A stretch of 64,000 nt of DNA, taken from Erwinia psidii. Its GTDB lineage: Bacteria; Pseudomonadota; Gammaproteobacteria; Enterobacterales; Enterobacteriaceae. The stretch lies in NCBI RefSeq assembly GCF_003846135.1, contig NZ_RHHM01000007.1:1-64000 (forward strand). Reading direction: 5' to 3'. A model generated the notes under the pieces. The model made no database searches. It was not told where the DNA came from and saw nothing but the letters and a program-made list of their open reading frames with translations. This document shows, piece after piece, positions 29,582 through 39,062 of the stretch. Each line of letters starts with the position of its first letter. Positions within the stretch are counted from its first letter, which is position 1. The position numbers and the translations under genes are program-made.

Positions 29582-29908
29582 GTGTATTTTGATGGCAAAG
29601 AAATTGAGCGTGACGCACAGGGTTATCTGAAGTCCATTACCGACTGGAATGAGACAATAGCTCCCTTACTGGCCCAAGAGGAAGGTATCGTCCTGAGTGA
29701 AGCACACTGGGAAGTGGTATTTTTTGTGCGCGAATTTTATCTGGAGTTCAATACTTCGCCTGCTGTGCGCATGCTGGTTAAGGCAATGGCAAAAAAATAT
29801 GGCGAGGAAAAAGGAAACAGCCGCTATTTATTCCGACTTTTCCCTAAAGGTCCCGCGAAACAGGCGACTAAAATAGCTGGTCTACCGAAACCGGTTAAAT
29901 GCCTTTAA
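29582..29908 (+). CDS. tusE: Sulfurtransferase TusE
   Basis: DsrC-family protein of 108 residues, the last carrier in the TusA-TusBCD-TusE sulfur relay to MnmA for 2-thiolation of tRNA wobble uridine. The C-terminal Cys that carries the persulfide is in the tail [29 protein letters not shown] and [14 protein letters not shown] are family signatures. The start is GTG with GAGG ten bases upstream. It lies between yccA and the convergent acyP gene. Confidence 0.96.
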   Translation: MYFDGKEIERDAQGYLKSITDWNETIAPLLAQEEGIVLSEAHWEVVFFVREFYLEFNTSPAVRMLVKAMAKKYGEEKGNSRYLFRLFPKGPAKQATKIAGLPKPVKCL

Positions 29909-29956
29909 GCTCTCTTTCAAACCCTGTTGCGAAAATCAGCTGTTCCTGCCAGCAGC

Positions 29957-30235
29957 TTATCCGATGGTGAAATTTGCTGGCTGTTCCACTGGCTGGTAAG
30001 GCTCCGCCAGCACACGTTCGACTTTAGCACTGCGTGGCCCTCCTGCTTTTAACCAGTTAATCAGCGTTTCCACCGCACGTTCTTCACCAACAGCAAGTAC
30101 CTCAACACTGCCATCAGCAAGGTTTCTCGCATAACCTTTGAGTTTGAGGGCTTTTGCCTCTGACTGTGTGTGATAACGAAACCCCACTCCCTGCACCAGG
30201 CCATAAGCCCAGGCCCGCATACCAATTGTTGCCAT
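29957..30235 (-). CDS. yccX: Acylphosphatase YccX
   Basis: A small cytoplasmic enzyme hydrolysing carboxyl-phosphate bonds. The frame opens at 30280, but the ATG at 30235 has GGGAG seven bases upstream and gives the family start, leaving 92 residues. The acylphosphatase signature [16 protein letters not shown] carries the catalytic Arg, and the catalytic Asn is in [13 protein letters not shown]. It lies between tusE and the divergent rlmI, as in E. coli. Confidence 0.95.
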   Translation of the reverse strand: MATIGMRAWAYGLVQGVGFRYHTQSEAKALKLKGYARNLADGSVEVLAVGEERAVETLINWLKAGGPRSAKVERVLAEPYQPVEQPANFTIG

Positions 30236-30322
30236 TCGAATCTCCCGTTGCACCACAGATTGCAATTTAATCTCTGACACCAGACAATAACGTCTGATTC
30301 TCTGACAGTAAGCATAGCAAAT

Positions 30323-31513
30323 ATGACGGTTCGTTTAATTCTTGCCAAAGGGCGTGAGAAGTCTTTACTTCGCCGCCATCCCTGGGTTTTCTCCGGTGCC
30401 ATTGCCCGCATGGAAGGTAAAGCGCAGCAAGGGGAAACTATTCACGTCTGTGACAGCAATGGAAAATGGCTTGCCCATGCGGCATGGTCTCCTGACTCGC
30501 AAATTCGTGCCCGCGTCTGGAACTGGCAGCAGGATGAGCCGGTTGATATCACTTTTTTCGTGAAACGGCTTAACATCGCTCAGCAGCTTCGTGACTGGCT
30601 GGCTGTGCGGGATAATCTGGACAGCTACCGCCTGATTGCCGGTGAATCCGACGGTATGCCCGGAATTACTATCGATCGCTTCGGTAATTTTCTGGTTTTA
30701 CAACTGCTTTCAGCCGGTGCTGAATACCAACGAGTATCGTTAATCAGTGCCCTGCAACAATGCTACCCAGAGTGTTCGATTTATGACCGTTCCGATGTGG
30801 CCGTCCGTAAGAAAGAGGGACTGGAGTTGGTTCAGGGAGTCGTTGTGGGAGAAACACCCCCTGCACTGTTGCCTGTCACCGAACATGGCATGAAACTGTT
30901 AGTGGATATCTGTACCGGGCATAAAACGGGTTATTATCTCGATCAACGTGACAGCCGTTTTGCTACCCGCCGCTACGCCGCGGGTGCTCGTGTGCTGAAC
31001 TGTTTCTCTTACACTGGTGGTTTTGCTGTTTCGGCCCTGATGGGCAACTGTGCACAGGTAATCAGCGTTGATACTTCACAGTCGGCGCTGGATGTGGCAC
31101 GACAAAATATTGCACTCAACGGACTGGATTTATCGAAAGCTGAATTTTTACGTGACGACGTATTTAAACTACTGCGCCGCTACCGTGACAGCGGAGAGAA
31201 ATTTGATCTGATTGTGATGGATCCCCCGAAATTTGTTGAAAATAAAAATCAGCTCACCGGTGCCTGCCGTGGCTATAAAGATATCAATATGCTGGCAATG
31301 CAGTTACTGAATCCCGGCGGCATGTTGCTCACTTTCTCATGCTCCGGGCTGATGCCTACGGACCTGTTCCAGAAAATCATTGCGGATGCCGCGCTGGATG
31401 CAGGCAGGGATGTGCAATTTATCGAGCAGTTTCGCCAGGCAGCAGATCACCCGGTAATCGCATCCTACCCGGAAGGATTGTACCTTAAAGGATTTGCCTG
31501 TCGCGTCGTGTGA
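30323..31513 (+). CDS. rlmI: 23S rRNA m5C1962 methyltransferase RlmI
   Basis: S-adenosylmethionine-dependent enzyme of 396 residues methylating C1962 of 23S rRNA. The N-terminal PUA domain ([20 protein letters not shown]) is followed by an EEHGM-type linker. The Rossmann domain has the SAM loop [14 protein letters not shown] and motif [12 protein letters not shown], with a late Cys in LTFSCSGLM. Length and sequence track E. coli RlmI throughout. It is divergent from yccX, and hspQ follows. Confidence 0.96.
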   Translation: MTVRLILAKGREKSLLRRHPWVFSGAIARMEGKAQQGETIHVCDSNGKWLAHAAWSPDSQIRARVWNWQQDEPVDITFFVKRLNIAQQLRDWLAVRDNLDSYRLIAGESDGMPGITIDRFGNFLVLQLLSAGAEYQRVSLISALQQCYPECSIYDRSDVAVRKKEGLELVQGVVVGETPPALLPVTEHGMKLLVDICTGHKTGYYLDQRDSRFATRRYAAGARVLNCFSYTGGFAVSALMGNCAQVISVDTSQSALDVARQNIALNGLDLSKAEFLRDDVFKLLRRYRDSGEKFDLIVMDPPKFVENKNQLTGACRGYKDINMLAMQLLNPGGMLLTFSCSGLMPTDLFQKIIADAALDAGRDVQFIEQFRQAADHPVIASYPEGLYLKGFACRVV

Positions 31514-31542
31514 CTTGAAAATACACCTCCGCATCCCCATCT
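31514..31542 (+). promoter_or_regulatory. Sigma-32 heat-shock promoter of hspQ
   Basis: CTTGAAA at 31514-31520 and CCCCATCT at 31535-31542 match the E. coli sigma-32 consensus CTTGAAA / CCCCATNT, with a 14-base spacer. It lies directly after the rlmI stop and about 30 bases upstream of hspQ, in agreement with hspQ being a heat-shock gene in E. coli. Confidence 0.9.
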
Positions 31543-31572
31543 TGTGAAAGGACAAGTTTTCAGGAGATGACA

Positions 31573-31890
31573 ATGATTGCCAGTAAGTTTGGACTCGGTC
31601 AGCAAGTGCGACATACTTTGCTTGGTTTTCTTGGCGTGGTGGTGGATGTTGATCCGGTGTATTCACTGGATCAACAGGACACTGACAGCGCAACGGGCAG
31701 TGAATCGCTGCGTGCTGCACCCTGGTATCATGTGGTGATGGAAAATGAAAATGGTGACACGGTGCATACCTATCTGGCCGAAGCACAGCTTTCATGGGAG
31801 CAACCGGGCGAACACCCGGAACACTCTTCTATGGACGAGCTTGCCGCCTCCATCCGTCAGCAGCTTCAGGCCCCACGGTTGAGAAACTAG
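31573..31890 (+). CDS. hspQ: Heat-shock protein HspQ
   Basis: YccV-like, hemimethylated-DNA-binding-fold protein of about 105 residues; in E. coli it promotes turnover of mutant DnaA and acts as a Lon specificity enhancer. Of the two nearby ATGs, the one at 31573 was chosen: AGGAG is six bases upstream and the product starts MIASKFG as in E. coli. Family sequence runs throughout ([49 protein letters not shown]). Its stop overlaps the end of the convergent yccU. Confidence 0.96.
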   Translation: MIASKFGLGQQVRHTLLGFLGVVVDVDPVYSLDQQDTDSATGSESLRAAPWYHVVMENENGDTVHTYLAEAQLSWEQPGEHPEHSSMDELAASIRQQLQAPRLRN

Positions 31891-32330
31891 GCCAGACGCT
31901 CACCTAATTCATTCACTTTTTTTTGCAGCCCGAGACGAGGGATCTCAAGTTTCGGGCAGCGATCCATCACCACGTTTAATCCGCCCTGACTTGCCAGCTC
32001 TGCCGCCTGATGGTTAATCACCCCAAGTTGCAACCACAGTGATTTCGCGCCAATCGCAATCGCCTCCTGAGCCACATCAAAGGCAGCCTCCGCATTGCGA
32101 AAAACATCCACCATATCGACAGGGTTGGGTATATCACGCAGGCATGCGTAAACCTGCTGGCCCAGTAATGTCTGACCAGCCAGCTTCGGACTAACCGGTG
32201 TTACTTTATATCCCTGCGCCAGCAAGTAGGCCATAACGGCATAACTGGGACGAGTGATTTTTTCGCTGGCACCGACCAACGCAATGTGGCGGGTCGTGGT
32301 CAGAATATCGGCGATGATATTATCCTGCAT
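31887..32330 (-). CDS. yccU: CoA-binding-fold protein YccU
   Basis: A Rossmann-like CoA_binding domain protein of 147 residues with no established reaction. Motifs [17 protein letters not shown] at the N-terminus and [18 protein letters not shown] at the C-terminus match E. coli YccU. The ATG at 32330 has GAGG seven bases upstream and is preferred over the GTG two codons earlier. It is convergent with hspQ. Confidence 0.93.
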   Translation of the reverse strand: MQDNIIADILTTTRHIALVGASEKITRPSYAVMAYLLAQGYKVTPVSPKLAGQTLLGQQVYACLRDIPNPVDMVDVFRNAEAAFDVAQEAIAIGAKSLWLQLGVINHQAAELASQGGLNVVMDRCPKLEIPRLGLQKKVNELGERLA

Positions 32331-32518
32331 GGACACCCCTCGTATCAGTCTGCTTCTTAATATTCAAATGCTAAATGGCGATACAGGAAACAGCATTGCC
32401 GCCAAAGACTTATTCTACAAATTTAGCACAAATAAATATGTAAAAATGTTAATATCCTGCCATACTGAAAGACTTTGATACATTCAGTCGTTCTGCTTTT
32501 TGTTTATCTGGAGAAAGA

Positions 32519-33157
32519 ATGAAGTTGCGTCTGGTTATAGCTGGACTTTTCACTTTTCTGGTCACGGTAACCGCTTCGGCCACCACGCTGAAGCTGGCGC
32601 CTGAAATTGACCTGTTAGTGCTGGACGGGCGCAAAATATCCGGCTCGTTGTTAAAAGGTGCTGACGGGCTGGAACTTGAACGAGGCCAGCATCAGCTACT
32701 TTTTCGCATCGAAAAAAATCTGAAAGCTGGTGCGCACAGCGCCAGTCGCTGGGTTTCAAGCCCCCTGATAGTAACGTTCAATGCTCAGGTTCAGTCCATT
32801 ACCATTACCCTGCCAGTGTTAACCACACTGCAACAGGGAATGACGTTTAATCAACGTCCTGAATTTCATCTTTACGATGAACACAGCAAACTGATGGAAA
32901 GCCAGCAGGACCGTCTTGTTACGGTCAGTGATGAAAACTTTGAGCAGGCCATGGTTGCTTACAATATGGAAGGAAAGATTGCTTCCGTCCCTCGCTTTGC
33001 TCAGCCGCCCACGCCCAGCAATTCATTGTATTTTGCCGGTCATCTGAATGAGGGAAGGACGCCACGCGATCGGGTATTACAGCTCTGGTATGATCAGGTA
33101 GACTCAGCCACCCGCCAGCGACTGGCAATGTTGCTGAGAGCGTTGCATGACAGTTGA
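32519..33157 (+). CDS. yccT: Periplasmic DUF2057 protein YccT (CsgI)
   Basis: A secreted protein of 212 residues with a Sec signal peptide (MKLRLVIAGLFTFLVTVTAS, cleavage after ASA) and a DUF2057 domain (LAPEIDLLVLDGRKISGSLL, ELERGQHQLLFRIEK). In E. coli the homologue slows curli subunit polymerisation; whether curli genes exist here is unknown. GGAGAAAG lies four bases before the start. Downstream, where E. coli has mgsA, only a remnant remains. Confidence 0.92.
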   Translation: MKLRLVIAGLFTFLVTVTASATTLKLAPEIDLLVLDGRKISGSLLKGADGLELERGQHQLLFRIEKNLKAGAHSASRWVSSPLIVTFNAQVQSITITLPVLTTLQQGMTFNQRPEFHLYDEHSKLMESQQDRLVTVSDENFEQAMVAYNMEGKIASVPRFAQPPTPSNSLYFAGHLNEGRTPRDRVLQLWYDQVDSATRQRLAMLLRALHDS

Positions 33158-33249
33158 TATTTGTACTTATGCCCGTTAATTTTTTTCATCACGCGGTCGT
33201 ATCCAGCGGATAACCGCGATGCCGTGACAACGCGACACCTCCGGTCGAA

Positions 33250-33436
33250 TTCAGGAAAAGCAAACCTGGGGAACGGGTTCGTGCGATCCTGATATGAAGA
33301 CACTCCGGCGTGACGCTTTACCGTGGCGACTCATCACCTGACCGCTGATTTTGTAATCCAGTCGCCGCTTTTTTACGATAACTGCAAATTGCTGTTCCCG
33401 ACTATCCGGCGATTTTTGCGGAAACACTTCGGATAA
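33250..33436 (+). pseudogene. mgsA: Remnant of methylglyoxal synthase gene
   Basis: In the gap between yccT and helD, exactly where E. coli has mgsA and on the expected strand, one frame reads CDPDMKTLRRDALPW (compare HDPDVKALLRLATVW). After a frameshift near 33320 the next frame reads VATHHLTADFVIQSPLF and then LLFPTIRRFL, ending at TAA 33434-33436 (compare NVATADFIIQSPHF and LIPDYQRYL in E. coli MgsA). The N-terminal 90 residues, with the catalytic Asp residues, are not recognisable. The gene is dead. Confidence 0.8.
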
Positions 33437-33455
33437 CCGTGGTCTGACAGCTTGT

Positions 33456-35510
33456 TCACGGCTTACGCAACGCCGGAACCCCCATTCGTTTAAACTCATC
33501 CACAAAAACAGAAGGTTCGGCGGGATCGTAAAGCATCCACACCTGTTTTCTGGCGCGGGTAATGGCAACATATGCCAGCCGCCGCTCCTCGGCATCCACA
33601 AAATCTTCCGGCTCAGGCAAAAGAACCTGCTCCATCACCGATTCACGAACGGCCGCTGGAAAACCATCATCTCCTGCTTTTAATCCCAATAACATTACAT
33701 AGTCGGCCTGCTGTCCTTTACTGGCATGGATGGTTGTACAGTCAATCTTCAGCTTAGGCCAGCGCGTTCGGGCTTTTTCCAGTAACAGCGGACGCAGGTG
33801 ATGATAACGGCAGAGCAGCAGGACCCGCTCATCGGGCGTCGCATAACCGCTGATTTTGTCGAGTAACGCTTCCATCTGATCCTCCGGCAACAGAGAGACC
33901 GATTTTTTATTGCCTTTACTTAAGCTGTTCAACGGTTTCTTAAGCTGATGTGGATTTCGTTGAATAAAGCTATTGGCAATTTCACCGATGCGATCGTTGA
34001 AACGGTAAGTTGTATCCAGCACATCGCAATCCCCTTCACCAAAGTGGTGATGGAACGCCGTGGTCAGGGCCATTTCTGCGCCGCTAAAACGATATATAGC
34101 CTGCCAGTCGTCACCTACTGCGAACAAAGATGTTTGCTTATTCTGCTTTCTTAAAGCGGCCAGTAACGCAGCACGCTGTGGTGATATATCCTGAAATTCG
34201 TCCACAAGAATGTGTTTCCAGGGTGTGATAAAGCGCCCCTTTTCCAGGATATTAATGGCCTGATGAATTAATCCTGAGAAGTCGACGGCCCCCTCCTCTT
34301 TCAGGGCATTTTTCCAGGCTTTCATTAATGGAGCCATCAGCTTCACCCGTTTGGCAAATAAATCCCGTATCGCCTCCGGTGCCGACTCAATCATAGCCGC
34401 CTGTGAGCCACCATGCATACGCATCAGGCCCAGCCAGCGTTCAAGACGGCTGGCCAACCGCTTCGCCAGCTGATCATCCTGCCAGTAATCATTTTCGTTC
34501 AGCTCCCATGCCAGTTCATCTTTTAGCCATTGCCGCCAACCATTCGCATGCGATTTTTTCTCACTGCACTGCTGACGCCATACATTTATCAGCAGTTGAT
34601 GTCGGCGCGTACTGTCCGATTCCAACTCGCTGATGACAGGTGATTTTGTGCCAGCCTGCTGAATAATGTGCAAAGCAAGCGAATGAAAAGTCCTCGCCTG
34701 AATTCCATCAGTTTTAAGCCGGGTTACAATACGATCGTTCATCTCTTCAGCGGCCTGACGGCCAAAGGCCAGTAACAGGATTTGTTCCGGCATTGCCTGT
34801 TGACGCATCAACAACCAACCCGCACGCGCCACCAGCACAGAGGTTTTGCCGCTACCAGCTCCTGCAAGTACCAGTAAAGTGTCTTCACCATTAACCACCG
34901 CTTTTGCCTGCGAGGGATTAAGTGGCGATGTTTCGACAGTATTGAAGAAGTCAGCATAATCCTGCAGCATTTTCGCCGACCACTGCGCATTGCATTTCTG
35001 CCGGCGCTCATCAAGGTTTTCCAGCCACTGCTGAAGAAAGAGATAAGCTTCACGACAGTTAGCAAACTCTTCCATCCGTGCAGGGGGCAACGGCAGCGAA
35101 GATAACGCGAGCTGAATAGCCTGACGCCAGCCAGCCATTTCACTGCGCTTCAGCCACTTATCCAGCTGCTCTAATTGTCGGAATTTTGCTATCTGTTCAT
35201 TCAGAACCTGAGCAGATACGATACTCATCTCGTCGCTCCAGCTCTGCCATGATTGGTTCAGATAATGAAAAAAACGTTGCGTTTCCTGCCATTCCGTACC
35301 ATGAAGCCGAACGACTTTTTCATCAGGGAGGGTAAACTCCAGCTCTCCCCAAACAAGACCACGTTTGCACCTGATAGCAAGAAGCTGATTAAAAGGAATA
35401 AGATACTCATGTTTTTCACCACTGACCTCCACGCCAGCAGATAACAACCTCACACGGTTATAGGGATGTTGTGCAAGATGCTTACCAAGCGACGTAGCTT
35501 TGAGTTCCAT
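33456..35510 (-). CDS. helD: DNA helicase IV HelD
   Basis: A 684-residue superfamily 1 (UvrD-like) 3'-5' DNA helicase. The open frame begins at 35597, but the ATG at 35510 gives the family start MELKATSLGKHLAQ. The N-terminal domain precedes the Walker A motif LAGAGSGKTSVLVARAG. The DExx box is ILVDEFQDISPQR, and motif III is in FAVGDDWQAIYRFSGAE. TIHASKGQQADYV and YVAITRARKQVW are the late helicase motifs. It is divergent from yccF. Confidence 0.95.
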   Translation of the reverse strand: MELKATSLGKHLAQHPYNRVRLLSAGVEVSGEKHEYLIPFNQLLAIRCKRGLVWGELEFTLPDEKVVRLHGTEWQETQRFFHYLNQSWQSWSDEMSIVSAQVLNEQIAKFRQLEQLDKWLKRSEMAGWRQAIQLALSSLPLPPARMEEFANCREAYLFLQQWLENLDERRQKCNAQWSAKMLQDYADFFNTVETSPLNPSQAKAVVNGEDTLLVLAGAGSGKTSVLVARAGWLLMRQQAMPEQILLLAFGRQAAEEMNDRIVTRLKTDGIQARTFHSLALHIIQQAGTKSPVISELESDSTRRHQLLINVWRQQCSEKKSHANGWRQWLKDELAWELNENDYWQDDQLAKRLASRLERWLGLMRMHGGSQAAMIESAPEAIRDLFAKRVKLMAPLMKAWKNALKEEGAVDFSGLIHQAINILEKGRFITPWKHILVDEFQDISPQRAALLAALRKQNKQTSLFAVGDDWQAIYRFSGAEMALTTAFHHHFGEGDCDVLDTTYRFNDRIGEIANSFIQRNPHQLKKPLNSLSKGNKKSVSLLPEDQMEALLDKISGYATPDERVLLLCRYHHLRPLLLEKARTRWPKLKIDCTTIHASKGQQADYVMLLGLKAGDDGFPAAVRESVMEQVLLPEPEDFVDAEERRLAYVAITRARKQVWMLYDPAEPSVFVDEFKRMGVPALRKP

Positions 35511-35641
35511 GATCTTCCCGGGAGAGTGGTTATCTTGTTGGCAGTAGTTTAACTGGCGAGACTTTACCGCTCCAGCCTTAAAAAACGATATAATCAAGGT
35601 ATTGAACTATCCTGTACATCGGGTCTGAAGGAACAAAACCA

Positions 35642-36088
35642 ATGCGTGCTGTCTTAAATATTTTGAACTTCGTTCTGGGCGGCTTTCTCACCACCGCTTC
35701 CTGGCTGATTGCAACACTTATCAGCATTATTTTCATCTTCACTCTGCCGTTAACCCGTTCCTGCTGGGAAATTACCAGGTTATCCCTGCTACCCTATGGC
35801 AACGAGGCAGTGCATGTCGACGAACTCACCCCCGAGAAGAGAAACCTGTTAATGAACTCTGGTGGGACATTACTGAATATTTTGTGGTTTATTTTTTTCG
35901 GCTGGTGGCTTTGTCTGATGCATATCATGACCGGAATAACTCAGTGCATTACCCTGATTGGCATTCCAACTGGCATCGCTAACTTCAAGATAGCGGTCAT
36001 TGCGCTATGGCCGGTCGGCCGTCGTGTTGTCAGCATTGAAGTCGCCAGGGCCGCGCGCGAAGCCAACGCACGCCGTCGGTTTAATTGA
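35642..36088 (+). CDS. yccF: Inner-membrane protein YccF
   Basis: A 148-residue YccF-domain membrane protein with about four hydrophobic segments (LNFVLGGFLTTASWLIATL, NILWFIFFGWWLCLMHIMTG). The role is unknown. It lies 7 bases upstream of yccS, as in E. coli, so the two form an operon. Confidence 0.93.
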   Translation: MRAVLNILNFVLGGFLTTASWLIATLISIIFIFTLPLTRSCWEITRLSLLPYGNEAVHVDELTPEKRNLLMNSGGTLLNILWFIFFGWWLCLMHIMTGITQCITLIGIPTGIANFKIAVIALWPVGRRVVSIEVARAAREANARRRFN

Positions 36089-36095
36089 GTCTGCA

Positions 36096-38237
36096 ATGCC
36101 CTTAACGCTGACACTCTATCTGAGACGCTATATCTGTAACAGCACACTGCTGTACAACCTGCGTATTCTGATTGCGCTTGCAGGAACCACAGGACTGCCC
36201 TGGTGGCTGGACCAAATCACCTGGACTATTCCATTAACGCTGGGTGTGGTGGCAGCGGCACTTACCGATTTGGATGACCGCCTGACCGGCAGACTGCGTA
36301 ATCTACTGATAACGCTAGTCTGTTTCTGCGTGGCATCAGTCTCGGTTGAATTGCTTTCGCCCTATCCGTGGCTGTTTGTCATCGGTTTAGCGCTTTCAAC
36401 CTGGGGTTTCATTCTGCTGGGCGCACTGGGGCAACGGTATGCCACCATCGCTTTTGGTGCTCTGCTTATCGCTATCTATACCTTGCTGGGAGTCGGGCTT
36501 TTTCCCCAATGGTATCTGCAACCTTCACTGCTACTAATCGGTGCCATCTGGTACAACCTGTTAACACTGACAGGCCACCTGATTTTTCCTATTCGACCAT
36601 TGCAGGAAAATATTGCCCGAAGCTTTGAAGGTCTGGCAGTTTATCTGGAAGCAAAAGCAAGTCTCTTTGATCCCGATGCAATCGAAGAAAAGAATGACCG
36701 CTCGCTGATTGATGTGGCAATGGCCAACAGTCAACTGGTTGCCACGCTGAATGAAACCAAAATATCCATCCAGTCACGATTGCGCGGTGACCGGGGACAG
36801 CGAGGAACGCGTCGCACGCTGCACTACTATTTTGTTGCTCAGGATATTCACGAGCGCGCCAGCTCGTCTCATGTTCAGTATCACTTTTTACGCCAGGAGT
36901 ATCGTTACAGCGACATTCTGTTCCGTTTTCAGCGTCTGCTATCCCTGCAGGGCAAAGCCTGCCAGCAACTGGCCCACTGTATTTTAATGCGTGAAATATA
37001 CCAGCATGATGACTGCTTTGACCGCGCATTTGTGCATCTCAACGCTGCCCTGGAGCGCCTGAGAGCATCCAGACCGTCCAGCCGTGATATGCAGGCAATG
37101 ACTTATCTGCTGCATAATCTGAAAGCTATCGATGCGCAGCTGGCAACCATCGAGTCAGAGCAGGATCCCGAGCAGGACCCTGCCAGCCACGATCAGAGCC
37201 TGTCGAATGAGGATCTGAACGGATGGACAGATATCCGGTTACGCATTAGCCGTCATCTCACACCACATTCGGCTCTGTTTCGCCATGCAGTACGTCTCTC
37301 TTTGCTACTTTGCAGCGGATATTCTTTTATTAAACTGACAGGAATGGAGCATGGCTACTGGATCCTGTTAACCAGCCTGTTTGTCTGCCAGCCGAATTAT
37401 AATGCCACTAAACGCCGACTCGCTTTACGAATTGTTGGAACGGTAGGAGGTATTATCGTCGGCCTTCCACTGTTGTTACTGGTCCCTTCGGTTGAAGGCC
37501 AGTTAGTTCTGATCGTACTCAGTGGAGTACTGTTTTTTGCTTTTCGTCAGTCACGTTATGCTAATGCCACCCTGTTTATCACTCTGTTGGTACTGTGTTG
37601 TTTTAGTCTGCTGGGTGAAGGCTTTGACATTGCCCTGCCACGCATTATTGACACATTAATCGGTTGCGGTATTGCCTGGCTGGCCGTGGCTTTTATCTGG
37701 CCAGACTGGCGTTTTCGCAGACTTTCATCGGTAACAGAGCGTACAATGGAGACTAATTGTCGCTATCTGGATGCGATTCTCGTGCAGTATCATCAGGGCA
37801 AAGATAACCGACTGGATTACCGTATCGCGCGCCGGGATGCCCACAATAGCGATGCCGAACTGGCCTCTGTCGTGTCGAATATCTCTGCTGAAAAAAATAC
37901 CAGCGCGACACTTCGGGAAAATGCTTTCCATCTGCTGTGCCTTAATCACTCTTTTTTAAGTTATATCTCGGCTCTGGGAGCGCACCGGGAGAAAATCACC
38001 AGTCAGCCAATGCTGCAACTCATGGATGACACTGTCTGCTATGTCGGTGACATTTTGCTGTCAGGTGTGGAGGATGAAGCGAAAGCGCAGCGACTTCTGA
38101 ACAACCTGTCGCTGCGAATTGAAGCGATGCACGTCACCCCGGAAACAAAAGAACCTCTTGTACTGCAACAGGTTGGCTTATTGATTGCGTTACTCCCCGA
38201 AATTGCACAGTCAAAGAAGCAGATTATGAGCGGGTAG
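36096..38237 (+). CDS. yccS: FUSC-family inner-membrane protein YccS
   Basis: About 713 residues. An N-terminal set of membrane helices (LGVVAAALTDLDDRLTGRL, WGFILLGALGQRYATIAF) is followed by a large cytoplasmic part and a second membrane block (GYWILLTSLFVCQPNYNATK), the FUSC/YccS architecture of putative efflux-type proteins. The frame extends back to 36000 inside yccF, but the ATG at 36096 gives the E. coli-like start. It follows yccF by 7 bases, and its end overlaps the convergent sxy gene by 14 bases. Confidence 0.94.
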   Translation: MPLTLTLYLRRYICNSTLLYNLRILIALAGTTGLPWWLDQITWTIPLTLGVVAAALTDLDDRLTGRLRNLLITLVCFCVASVSVELLSPYPWLFVIGLALSTWGFILLGALGQRYATIAFGALLIAIYTLLGVGLFPQWYLQPSLLLIGAIWYNLLTLTGHLIFPIRPLQENIARSFEGLAVYLEAKASLFDPDAIEEKNDRSLIDVAMANSQLVATLNETKISIQSRLRGDRGQRGTRRTLHYYFVAQDIHERASSSHVQYHFLRQEYRYSDILFRFQRLLSLQGKACQQLAHCILMREIYQHDDCFDRAFVHLNAALERLRASRPSSRDMQAMTYLLHNLKAIDAQLATIESEQDPEQDPASHDQSLSNEDLNGWTDIRLRISRHLTPHSALFRHAVRLSLLLCSGYSFIKLTGMEHGYWILLTSLFVCQPNYNATKRRLALRIVGTVGGIIVGLPLLLLVPSVEGQLVLIVLSGVLFFAFRQSRYANATLFITLLVLCCFSLLGEGFDIALPRIIDTLIGCGIAWLAVAFIWPDWRFRRLSSVTERTMETNCRYLDAILVQYHQGKDNRLDYRIARRDAHNSDAELASVVSNISAEKNTSATLRENAFHLLCLNHSFLSYISALGAHREKITSQPMLQLMDDTVCYVGDILLSGVEDEAKAQRLLNNLSLRIEAMHVTPETKEPLVLQQVGLLIALLPEIAQSKKQIMSG

Positions 38238-38862
38238 ATGTTGGTTTCTCAGCAAAACGCTTCAGGCGTAAAGTCTCGCTGTACCAGTGCCGAAGTTCTG
38301 CTTTAAGCGCCGGTGGTAATGCCTCATGATGCTGCCCCAGAATCGCCCCTTCCAGAGCAAACAATACATTAATCCCTAAATTCTGATTAAGCGCATGCAA
38401 TTTCAACCAACACCGCCGCGATCCCTGCTCTTTGAGCATTTTTACAGTACTTATGCCAACGTGACGTAGCAGCACTTCAAGGCGCATCGTCAGGTTAGGA
38501 AGATCTTTGAGTCGACGGTTGTGTCGGTTCCATGCACGCTGTTGTATCGCCCCTTGCAGGCAAAGCTTTGACAACGCTAATAATTGCTGTGGTTCGTCCC
38601 ACAAAGGCTCATCCACCTGATAGTATTCAAGCGAGACGGGTATTCCGTGCTTGTTAATCGTTAAGGATTTCATCTTCCTTTTTATAATGTATGGTCTGGC
38701 CTTGTCACAGGCCCTCAGGTAGAGCTCTCCATTAGCAACTAATGCAAAAACAACACAATCCACTGAGAGGCTGTAACCACCAAACTGACTTCGGCAGGTT
38801 ATATCCCCTAACTGAGCAAGTTTGTCTTTTGTAGTGGCGATCCTGTTTTTAGTGTCTTCCAT
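38224..38862 (-). CDS. sxy: Competence regulator Sxy (TfoX)
   Basis: TfoX-family protein of 212 residues that, with CRP, activates competence genes at CRP-S sites in E. coli and Haemophilus. TfoX N-terminal domain: RSQFGGYSLSVDCVVFALVA, LYLRACDKARPYI. C-terminal domain: LKDLPNLTMRLEVLLRHVGI and LFALEGAILGQHHEALP. The ATG at 38862 has AAGGAAA upstream and is preferred to the one at 38886. It is divergent from sulA, as in E. coli. Confidence 0.93.
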   Translation of the reverse strand: MEDTKNRIATTKDKLAQLGDITCRSQFGGYSLSVDCVVFALVANGELYLRACDKARPYIIKRKMKSLTINKHGIPVSLEYYQVDEPLWDEPQQLLALSKLCLQGAIQQRAWNRHNRRLKDLPNLTMRLEVLLRHVGISTVKMLKEQGSRRCWLKLHALNQNLGINVLFALEGAILGQHHEALPPALKAELRHWYSETLRLKRFAEKPTSTRS

Positions 38863-39022
38863 AATATTTTTCCTTAACTGTTTCATTTACACATATTTCC
38901 TGAAAAGGAAAGTATGCAATAGCGGTTACAGGTTCAATTACTAATTGCTGTTGCGGTCTCTTACATTGCGATTTTGCGAGACGTTTTGAAAAAATAAGAT
39001 TGATCTTTGCTTATGACAAATA

Positions 39023-39042
39023 TACTGTACATCCATACAGCA
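39023..39042 (+). promoter_or_regulatory. LexA (SOS) box of sulA
   Basis: TACTGTACATCCATACAGCA matches the LexA consensus CTGT-N8-ACAG in full, with good flanking bases. It ends 20 bases before the chosen sulA start. Confidence 0.92.
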
Positions 39043-39062
39043 TCCATGAGAACAATGTCATT

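Noticed and set aside
38940-39000. CRP-S site in the sxy-sulA region
   Set aside because: Only single half-sites of the TGCGA/TCGCA type (for example TTGCGATTTTGCGAGAC) are present, not a symmetric site.
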